64,000 nucleotides of DNA from Paracoccaceae bacterium (lineage in GTDB: Bacteria; Pseudomonadota; Alphaproteobacteria; Rhodobacterales; Rhodobacteraceae), in NCBI GenBank assembly GCA_030750975.1, contig JASMHC010000015.1:558001-622000 (forward strand), written 5' to 3'. Position 1 is the stretch's first letter, and every line of letters begins with the position of its first letter. A program made the translations under genes and the position numbers. This document shows, in pieces, positions 57,911 through 64,000 of the stretch. The notes beneath the pieces were generated by a model that did no database searches, was not told the origin of the DNA, and was given only the letters and a program-made list of their open reading frames with translations.

Positions 57911-60423
57911 TCTCTTGCCCGTAGCACGCGCGACGGGCTGACGCCAAGCGAGCGGCTGGCGAAAACCAGGCCCGCCAGAAGGGTTGCCCCGACACCGGCG
58001 GCAATGACGGCCAGGGCTGCGGTCCAGATCATGCGGAAACCGGTTTCGAACACGAAGGTCGATACGGCCCAACCCGCGAGCGCGCCGAAAAACAGCGCAA
58101 TGATACCGGCGGAAAGGCCGGTGAGGGCCGAGCGCAGGGCAAAGCTGGTCAGGATCTGGCGGCGGGATGCGCCTAGGGTTTTGAGGATCGCCGCCTCGTA
58201 GTTGCGGGCACGTTCCCCTGCGGCGACCGCGCCGATCAGCACCAGGAGGCCGGTGAACAGGGTAACGCCCGCGCCATAGGCAGTGGCGGCAGCGATGTTC
58301 GACAGGATGCCGCTGGCCTGTTCGATGGCGTCGCGCACCCGGATCGCGGTGATGTTCGGGAAGGCATTGGCCAGGTCGCGCAGGATGCGGGCTTCGGACG
58401 CTTCTTCGGCATAGACGGTCGAAATGAAACTATGCGGCGCCCCTTGCAGGGCAGAGGGGTTCATCGACAGGATAAAGCCCATGCCTGCATTGCGGAAATT
58501 GACAACGCGGAAGCTGGTGATCTCGGCCGTGATATCGAGGCCAAGCACGTTGACGGTTAGCATATCGCCCAGTTGCAGGCCCATTTCCTCGGCCTCTTCG
58601 GCGGAAAAGCTGATCTGGGGCGGGCCGGTGTAATCCTCGGGCCACCATTCTCCGGCGGTCAGGGTCGCGCTGTCGGGTTTGCGGGCGGAATAGGTCAGGC
58701 CCCGGTCGCCATGGACGACCCAGTGGTTTTCGGCGACCTCTTTGGCCGGTTTGCCGTTGATCTCGGTGATCACGCCGCGCAGCATGGGGGCGTATTCGAA
58801 ATCGGATACGGCGGGATCGGATGTGATGCGGTCAAGGAATTCGGGCATCTGCGAGGATTGGATGTCGACGAAGAAATAGCTGGGGGCGACATCGGGAAGT
58901 TCGTCGGAGATTGCGCTGCGGATGTTGCCGTCAATCTGACCGACGGCGGACAGAACCGACAGGCCAAGCCCGATTGACAGCATCACGGCGGCGGTTTCGG
59001 ACCCCGGTTTCGAAATGGCGTCAAAGGCGGCCCGCAAGGCGGGGCGGCCGCGCGACAGGGGCGACAGGCGGCGCGACAGGGCGCGGACGCCGATGGCGGC
59101 GAGGCTGAGGATCAGCAAGGCACCCAGAATACCGGCCGCGGTCCACGCGGTCAGAAACAGGGTGCCCGCAAAGACGGCAGCGGCTGCGATCAACGTGGCG
59201 ACCAGCAGGATGATGACGATCAGGAAGCCCGGGGGCGGCAATATCCGCCCTGCCGTCATTGCGTCGCGAAAAAGGGTGGCGGCGCGAATGTCTCCGGTGC
59301 GGGCCAGCGGCCAGAGGGTGAAGATCAAGGCAGCGAGGATGCCATAAAGGGCCGCTTCGAACATCGGTTGCGGATAAATGGCGAATTCGGCGGGGATCGG
59401 CAGCCGGTCCGCGATAAAGGGCGCGGCCAACAGCGGCAGGACGGTGCCGACGATCAGCCCCATGGTGACGCCCAAGAGGCTGAGAATGCCGATCTGGATG
59501 AAATAGGTTTGGAATATCGTCCGGCGGTCCGCCCCCAGCGTGCGCAGGGTGGCGATCACGCCGGTCTTGCCCGCCAGATAGGCGCGGACGGCGGCGGATA
59601 CGCCGACCCCTCCGACCGCAAGACCTGACAGGCCGACAAGGATCAGAAAGGCCCCGAGACGTTCGACAAAGGTCGACACACCGGGGGCACCGTCGCGAGA
59701 GTCGCGCCAATGCATGCCGCTGTTTTCAAAAGCCGTGTCGGCGTCACGCCTCAGCCGGGCCAGATCGGTCCCGTCGGGGAAATCCAGCCGGTATTGCGAT
59801 GAAAACAGCGTGCCGGGCTGTAAAAGCCCCGATCCTTCAAGGGCCGTGCGATAGACGATGATGCGCGGGCCAAAGCCAAAGCCGCCGCCTGCGTTATCGG
59901 GTTCGCTGGTCAGATAGGCCGAGAAGGTAAATGTTTTGTCGCCCAGCCGGAAACTGTCGCCCGGTTGCAGGCCAAGGCGATCGGCCAGAACGCGCTCGAT
60001 CACCGTGCCGTTATCGGCCAGCGCCCGGGCAAGTGGCATGTCGGGCGAAAGCCCCACCTCTCCGACCAGCGGATAGGCGGTGTCGACAGCCTTGACCTGG
60101 GTCAGCCCGCGTTCGGTCACGCCGTCATATTCGACCACCGCCATCGACCGGAAATCGGCGATTTCACTAACCCGGCTGGCATTCTCGGTCATCCAGGCCA
60201 GTTCTTGCTCGGTGGCAAAGCGATAGGTGAATTCCAGTTCGGCATCGCCGCCCAGAAGGGCCGCGCCTTCGCGTTCAAGACCCGCCTGTATCGATGACCG
60301 AACCGTGCCAATTGCCGCGATCGCGGCCACGCCAAAGGTCAGGCAGGCCAGAAAAATGCCAAACCCCCGAAGGCCACCCCTGAGTTCGCGGCGGGCGAAT
60401 TTCGCGGCGTTACGCAGGCTCAT
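57907..60423 (-). CDS. YbbP-like ABC transporter permease
   Basis: An 838-residue FtsX-like permease with about 10 membrane helices in three blocks (GLRGFGIFLACLTFGVAAIA, FLILVGLSGLAVGGVGVSAA, GVTLFTGLLVLIGAVAAGER) and large periplasmic parts. YbbAP-TesA is proposed to remove lipids or hydrophobic compounds from the periplasm or membrane. It follows the ATPase with a 4-base overlap. Confidence 0.88.
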   Translation of the reverse strand: MSLRNAAKFARRELRGGLRGFGIFLACLTFGVAAIAAIGTVRSSIQAGLEREGAALLGGDAELEFTYRFATEQELAWMTENASRVSEIADFRSMAVVEYDGVTERGLTQVKAVDTAYPLVGEVGLSPDMPLARALADNGTVIERVLADRLGLQPGDSFRLGDKTFTFSAYLTSEPDNAGGGFGFGPRIIVYRTALEGSGLLQPGTLFSSQYRLDFPDGTDLARLRRDADTAFENSGMHWRDSRDGAPGVSTFVERLGAFLILVGLSGLAVGGVGVSAAVRAYLAGKTGVIATLRTLGADRRTIFQTYFIQIGILSLLGVTMGLIVGTVLPLLAAPFIADRLPIPAEFAIYPQPMFEAALYGILAALIFTLWPLARTGDIRAATLFRDAMTAGRILPPPGFLIVIILLVATLIAAAAVFAGTLFLTAWTAAGILGALLILSLAAIGVRALSRRLSPLSRGRPALRAAFDAISKPGSETAAVMLSIGLGLSVLSAVGQIDGNIRSAISDELPDVAPSYFFVDIQSSQMPEFLDRITSDPAVSDFEYAPMLRGVITEINGKPAKEVAENHWVVHGDRGLTYSARKPDSATLTAGEWWPEDYTGPPQISFSAEEAEEMGLQLGDMLTVNVLGLDITAEITSFRVVNFRNAGMGFILSMNPSALQGAPHSFISTVYAEEASEARILRDLANAFPNITAIRVRDAIEQASGILSNIAAATAYGAGVTLFTGLLVLIGAVAAGERARNYEAAILKTLGASRRQILTSFALRSALTGLSAGIIALFFGALAGWAVSTFVFETGFRMIWTAALAVIAAGVGATLLAGLVFASRSLGVSPSRVLRARE

Positions 60424-61109
60424 TCGGCGGCGTCCTGCAATTGGGCGATCCGCCCGTCTTCAAGCCGGATCAAACGGTCGCAGCGCTGGGCCAGTTCCTC
60501 GGCATGCGTGACCAAAACGAGGGTCGAGCCGTGCCGGTCTTGCAGACCAAACAGCAGGTCCATGATCGCGGTGCCATTCGCGCCGTCCAGATTGCCGGTT
60601 GGTTCATCGGCCAGCAGGATATCCGGCTGCGGCGCGGCGGCGCGGGCCAGCGCCACGCGCTGTTGCTCGCCCCCCGACATCTGGTTGGGATAGTGATCGG
60701 TGCGGTGGCCCAGGCCAACGGTCTTTAGCTCTTGCAGGGCGCGGTCAAAAGCGTCGGGCATACCGGCCAGTTCCAAGGGGGTTGCGACGTTTTCCAGCGC
60801 GGTCATGGTGGGGATCAGGTGGAAGGACTGAAAGACAACCCCCATGTGGTCACGGCGGAAGCGGGCAAGCTGGTCCTCGGTCATCGCGGTCAGGTCCTTG
60901 CCCAAGGCGGTCACTGTGCCGCCGGTGGCTTTCTCAAGCCCGCCCAGCAACATCAACAGCGATGACTTGCCCGAACCGGAGGGTCCGACAAGCCCGACGC
61001 TGGAGCCGGTTTCGATGCTTAGTGAAATGTTATGCAGGATGTCGACACGTCCGGCATTGCCATCCAGCGAAAGCGCGGCATTATTCAGGTTGAAAGCAAG
61101 GGCAGCCAT
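60420..61109 (-). CDS. YbbA-like ABC transporter ATPase
   Basis: A 229-residue LolD/YbbA-type ATPase: Walker A GLVGPSGSGKSSLLMLL, signature MSGGEQQRVALARAAA, Walker B DILLADEPTGNLDGANG. Paired with the YbbP-like permease; divergent from tesA, exactly as in E. coli. LolD is possible by family, but the context argues for YbbA. Confidence 0.9.
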   Translation of the reverse strand: MAALAFNLNNAALSLDGNAGRVDILHNISLSIETGSSVGLVGPSGSGKSSLLMLLGGLEKATGGTVTALGKDLTAMTEDQLARFRRDHMGVVFQSFHLIPTMTALENVATPLELAGMPDAFDRALQELKTVGLGHRTDHYPNQMSGGEQQRVALARAAAPQPDILLADEPTGNLDGANGTAIMDLLFGLQDRHGSTLVLVTHAEELAQRCDRLIRLEDGRIAQLQDAAE

Positions 61110-61122
61110 GGGTCATCCGAAA

Positions 61123-61785
61123 ATGTTAACATATCTACCTGAATATGGACCGTTTCGCGCGGTCAGCAAGCTGTTGGCGGTGATATTTCTGCTGTCAGCT
61201 CCGGCTTATGCCGAACCTGTGAAGATTGTTGCATTGGGCGACAGTCTGACAGCCGGCTACGGACTGGCCGCCGAAGACGGGTTCGTACCGCAAATGCAGG
61301 CGTTTCTGGATAATCAGGGCGTCGATGCGGTGATCGTCAATGCGGGGGTTTCGGGCGACACCAGTGCCGGCGGGCTGGAGCGGGCAAACTGGGTGATGCC
61401 GCCGGATGTGGACGGGTTGATCCTTGCGCTGGGGGCCAATGACATGCTGCGGGGGTTTTCGCCCAAGCTGACAAGGCGCAACCTGTCGCAGATCATCGAG
61501 ATCGCCCAAGGCAAAGAGATTGCCGTTTTGTTGGTCGGAATTGAATCCACTCAGAATTTCGGGCCGACCTATAAGGCAAGCTTTGACGGTATTTATGCGG
61601 AATTGCAAAAGACCTATGGCGTTGATCTTTATGAAAACTTCATGGCGGCAATCGCCCGGGATCGCGATCTTGAGGCAATGCGGCCCTACATGCAGCGCGA
61701 CGGGCTGCACCCGAACGCGGATGGGGTTGGTTTGATTGTCGGGGACATGGGCTGGTCGGTGATGGAATTGATCGACCGTATGTGA
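61123..61785 (+). CDS. tesA: TesA-like SGNH esterase/thioesterase I
   Basis: A periplasmic GDSL/SGNH hydrolase of 220 residues: signal peptide (FRAVSKLLAVIFLLSAPAYA), Ser motif IVALGDSLTAGYGLAAEDG, Gly in AGVSGDTSAGG, Asn in LALGANDMLRG, and Asp-His in RDGLHPNADG. An ATG at 61108 overlaps the divergent ybbA start, so the ATG at 61123 is preferred. The tesA-ybbA-ybbP triad is conserved with E. coli. Confidence 0.88.
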   Translation: MLTYLPEYGPFRAVSKLLAVIFLLSAPAYAEPVKIVALGDSLTAGYGLAAEDGFVPQMQAFLDNQGVDAVIVNAGVSGDTSAGGLERANWVMPPDVDGLILALGANDMLRGFSPKLTRRNLSQIIEIAQGKEIAVLLVGIESTQNFGPTYKASFDGIYAELQKTYGVDLYENFMAAIARDRDLEAMRPYMQRDGLHPNADGVGLIVGDMGWSVMELIDRM

Positions 61786-61888
61786 AGGATTGCGCTTCGA
61801 AGGCACTGTAACTGTAAAAGGCCCGCCCCTTCCATCGCCGCCCGCCATCTCCTATATATTCGGAAAGTGGAACGTATAGCATGAGGAC

Positions 61889-62323
61889 ATGCCAATGTCT
61901 GACAACAAGAAAGTGACCTGTCTGGATTGCGGGCAGGTGAACCGGGTGCCCGGCGACCGTCTGGCTGGTGCGAAATGCGGGTCGTGTGGCAGCAAGCTGG
62001 CCTCGCCCAAGGCGGTTGAGGTGGATCTCAAGACGCTGCAAAAGGCCGCGCGGAATGACGAGTTTCCCCTGATCGTTGATTTCTGGGCACCGTGGTGCGG
62101 GCCGTGCCGGATGATGGCGCCGGAATTCAACAAGGCCGCTGCGGTTGTGAATGGCGATGCGCGGTTAGTGAAGCTGAACACCGAGGAACATCAGGCCGCC
62201 GGACAGAAATACGGTATTCGCGGCATTCCGACAATGGTCGGGTTCAAGGGCGGTAAAGAGGTCAAGCGACAGGCGGGGGCGATGCCGGGGTCTCAGATCG
62301 TCAGTTGGGTCAAGGGCGTGTAG
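61889..62323 (+). CDS. trxC: Thioredoxin 2 (TrxC)
   Basis: Reduces disulfides and helps in oxidative stress. The 144 residues carry the N-terminal zinc domain (VTCLDCGQVNRVPG, AKCGSCGSKL) and a thioredoxin fold with FWAPWCGPCRMMAPEF and GIRGIPTMVGF. An ATG at 61895 would omit MP. It precedes the metal-uptake operon but has its own region. Confidence 0.95.
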   Translation: MPMSDNKKVTCLDCGQVNRVPGDRLAGAKCGSCGSKLASPKAVEVDLKTLQKAARNDEFPLIVDFWAPWCGPCRMMAPEFNKAAAVVNGDARLVKLNTEEHQAAGQKYGIRGIPTMVGFKGGKEVKRQAGAMPGSQIVSWVKGV

Positions 62324-62330
62324 TTCATTT

Positions 62331-62380
62331 TGAGAATAATTCGCAACTAACTTGACTTCTGCGAGCGATTCGCAAATAGA
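62331..62380 (+). promoter_or_regulatory. Fur-family-like double operator and promoter of metal ABC operon
   Basis: Two 15-base 7-1-7 palindromes, TGAGAATAATTCGCA (62331-62345, one mismatch) and TGCGAGCGATTCGCA (62360-62374, two mismatches), flank and overlap TTGACT (62352-62357). A weak -10, AATAGA (62375-62380), follows at 17 bases. The second palindrome lies between -35 and -10, ideal for repression. Position before a Mn/Zn/Fe-type ABC system suggests a Mur, Zur or Fur site. Confidence 0.6.
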
Positions 62381-62413
62381 TGGGGCCGAAACGTCGATTA
62401 GATCGGGTGGACC

Positions 62414-63316
62414 ATGTCCTTATTTCTGTCCCGCACCGCAATTGCTCTGGCTTTGGGTCTGACTGCCACCGCTGCGCAGGCCGAGAAGCTTAAGGTCGTC
62501 ACGACCTTCACCGTTCTGGCCGATATGGCGGCGAATGTGGCCGGTGACGCGGCCGAGGTGGTTTCCGTGACCAAACCGGGCGCGGAAATTCACGGATATC
62601 AACCGACCCCGCGCGATCTGGTGCGGTCGATGGATGCGGATCTGATTCTGTGGAACGGGTTGAACCTCGAGCTGTGGTTTAAGCAGTTTCTGGCCAATCT
62701 TGGTGATTTACCCTCGGCCACCCTGTCAGAGGGGATCGATCCGATCTCGATCACCGAGGGTCAGTATGAAGGATTGGCCAATCCGCATGCGTGGATGGGG
62801 TTGGAGAATGCGCTGATCTATGTCGATAACATCCGCGCCGCGATGAGCGCGGAAGACCCCGAAAATGCCGCAGTTTATGCCGAAAACGCCGCCGCGTATG
62901 GTGCCCGGTTGCGCGACGCGCTGGAACCGCTGCGCGACCGGATTGCCGCGATCCCCGAAGATAAGCGCTGGCTGGTGTCCTGCGAGGGGGCGTTCAGCTA
63001 TCTCGCCCGCGATTTCGGCATGAACGAGCTGTATCTCTGGCCGATAAACGCCGATCAGGTGGGCACGCCGCAGCAGGTGCGCAAGGTGATCGACGGGGTG
63101 AATGAATACAACATTTCGGCCGTTTTCTGTGAAAGCACCGTCAGCGACCGCCCCGCGAAACAGGTGGCGCGTGAAACGGGGGCGTCCTATGGCGGTGTTT
63201 TATACGTGGACTCGCTGTCGAAACCCAACGGTCCGGTGCCGACCTATCTTGATCTGCTCAGCGTGACATCCGGCACCATCGCCGACGCATTGGAAAAGGG
63301 TCTGGCGGATGACTGA
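62414..63316 (+). CDS. Metal ABC transporter substrate-binding protein (Mn/Zn/Fe class)
   Basis: A 300-residue periplasmic metal-binding protein of the cluster A-I type: signal peptide ([20 protein letters not shown]), first His in [20 protein letters not shown], second in [19 protein letters not shown], and Glu/Asp ligands in [13 protein letters not shown] and [12 protein letters not shown]. It is probably SitA/MntC-like. It overlaps the next gene by 8 bases. The metal (Mn, Zn or Fe) is not fixed by sequence. Confidence 0.9.
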   Translation: MSLFLSRTAIALALGLTATAAQAEKLKVVTTFTVLADMAANVAGDAAEVVSVTKPGAEIHGYQPTPRDLVRSMDADLILWNGLNLELWFKQFLANLGDLPSATLSEGIDPISITEGQYEGLANPHAWMGLENALIYVDNIRAAMSAEDPENAAVYAENAAAYGARLRDALEPLRDRIAAIPEDKRWLVSCEGAFSYLARDFGMNELYLWPINADQVGTPQQVRKVIDGVNEYNISAVFCESTVSDRPAKQVARETGASYGGVLYVDSLSKPNGPVPTYLDLLSVTSGTIADALEKGLADD

Positions 63317-64000
63317 CGGGCAGGGCATCAGCGCCGAGAATGTGACAGTTACCTATCGCAACGGGCATACGGCGCTAAGAGATGCCAGTTTTCGGATCCC
63401 TCGGGGCACGGTGACGGCTTTGGTCGGGGTGAACGGGTCGGGAAAATCGACTCTGTTCAAGGCGATCATGGGGTTTGTACCGGCGGCGAAGGGGGAAATC
63501 CGCCTGCTTGGAAAGACCGTGAAACAGGCCCTGCGGGAAAATCTGGTGTCCTATGTGCCGCAGGCCGAGGAAGTGGACTGGTCCTTTCCTGTTCTGGTCG
63601 AAGACGTGGTGATGATGGGGCGCTATGGGCATATGGGTTTTATGCGCCGCCCCGCGGCCGCGGACCATGAGGCGGTCGAGACCGCCCTTGCGCGGGTCAA
63701 TATGCAGGACTATCGCCATCGCCAGATCGGCGAGCTTTCGGGCGGCCAGCGCAAGCGCGTATTTCTGGCGCGGGCATTGGCGCAGAACGGTCAGGTCATC
63801 CTGCTGGACGAGCCATTTACCGGTGTCGATGTGAAAACCGAGGACCAGATCACCGAATTGCTGCGCGAATTGCGCGATGAGGGGCGGGTGATGCTGGTTT
63901 CAACCCACAATCTTGGCACCGTGCCGGAATTCTGTGACCGCACGGTTTTGCTGAAAGGCACCGTGCTGGATTACGGGCTGACCGAAACCACCTTTACGCC
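63309..64000 (+). CDS. Metal ABC transporter ATPase, 3' end outside window
   Basis: The ATP-binding subunit of the metal transporter. The ATG at 63309 lies 8 bases inside the substrate-binding protein gene. Walker [20 protein letters not shown]-loop [17 protein letters not shown], signature [16 protein letters not shown] and Walker [13 protein letters not shown] are all visible. About 230 codons are in the window; no stop is reached. Permease genes are expected downstream. Confidence 0.92.
   Translation, partial: MTDGQGISAENVTVTYRNGHTALRDASFRIPRGTVTALVGVNGSGKSTLFKAIMGFVPAAKGEIRLLGKTVKQALRENLVSYVPQAEEVDWSFPVLVEDVVMMGRYGHMGFMRRPAAADHEAVETALARVNMQDYRHRQIGELSGGQRKRVFLARALAQNGQVILLDEPFTGVDVKTEDQITELLRELRDEGRVMLVSTHNLGTVPEFCDRTVLLKGTVLDYGLTETTFT

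Overview
The window is chromosomal DNA of an alphaproteobacterium, most likely a marine member of the Rhodobacteraceae (roseobacter group). The basis is the high G+C content, dense gene packing with many 4-base ATGA overlaps, and a gene set I associate with that family: two Hint-domain proteins, the ferritin-like iron exporter MbfA, a DUF2794 protein, glutathione-dependent formaldehyde dehydrogenase, an imuB/dnaE2 mutasome, and FtsK next to LolA. I cannot name the genus from sequence alone. I found no rRNA, tRNA, CRISPR array, prophage or complete insertion sequence.

Layout. 0-8 kb: end of serB, a low-GC MarR-acetyltransferase fusion with its own palindromic operator, an asparaginase, an IalB-like secreted protein, a Hint protein, rlmN, then a secreted Met/Gly-rich PepSY-like protein paired with a membrane-anchored LuxR-type regulator. 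8-17 kb: a LOG-family nucleotide hydrolase, dapD, idi, a second (Cys-less) Hint protein, dapE, two transferases and rnr. 17-31 kb: dnaE2, truncated at its C-terminus; a minus-strand operon gpmI-envC-ctpA-rppH; mbfA divergent from a TetR regulator; frmA; imuB; a leucyl aminopeptidase. 32-46 kb: carbonic anhydrase, a tandem pair of small unknown paralogues, asd, a membrane hydroxylase, a polysaccharide lyase, lolA, ftsK, a DapC-like aminotransferase, an amidase, a ubiH-type hydroxylase and Trm112/LON-domain genes. 46-64 kb: a CnoX-type thioredoxin, two glycosyltransferases, a sulfatase-maturase-like radical SAM enzyme, divergent oxyR/katG, feruloyl-CoA synthase, VanZ, a sugar kinase, the tesA-ybbA-ybbP triad, trxC, and the start of a metal-uptake ABC operon behind a double Fur-family-like operator.

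How they fit together. Lysine/diaminopimelate synthesis is spread over four separated genes (dapD, dapE, dapC-like, asd). Stress genes include oxyR/katG, trxC, cnoX, mbfA, frmA and the SOS mutasome parts. Envelope and division genes include envC, ctpA, ftsK, lolA, ybbAP and the glycosyltransferases.

The most distinctive non-coding content is repeated DNA. Family A is a dispersed element at gene 3' ends (a G-rich hairpin followed by an ATATTT...CAAAAGAAA core), and one copy supplies the last codons of dnaE2. Family B is a hairpin mosaic (three copies). Family C is a MITE-like element of about 118 bp with 11-bp terminal inverted repeats flanked by TA, plus a partial second copy. There is also one RIME-like palindrome. 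The best candidates for undescribed biology are the family A element, the membrane LuxR/PepSY pair and the tandem small paralogues; none is proven to be a new system.
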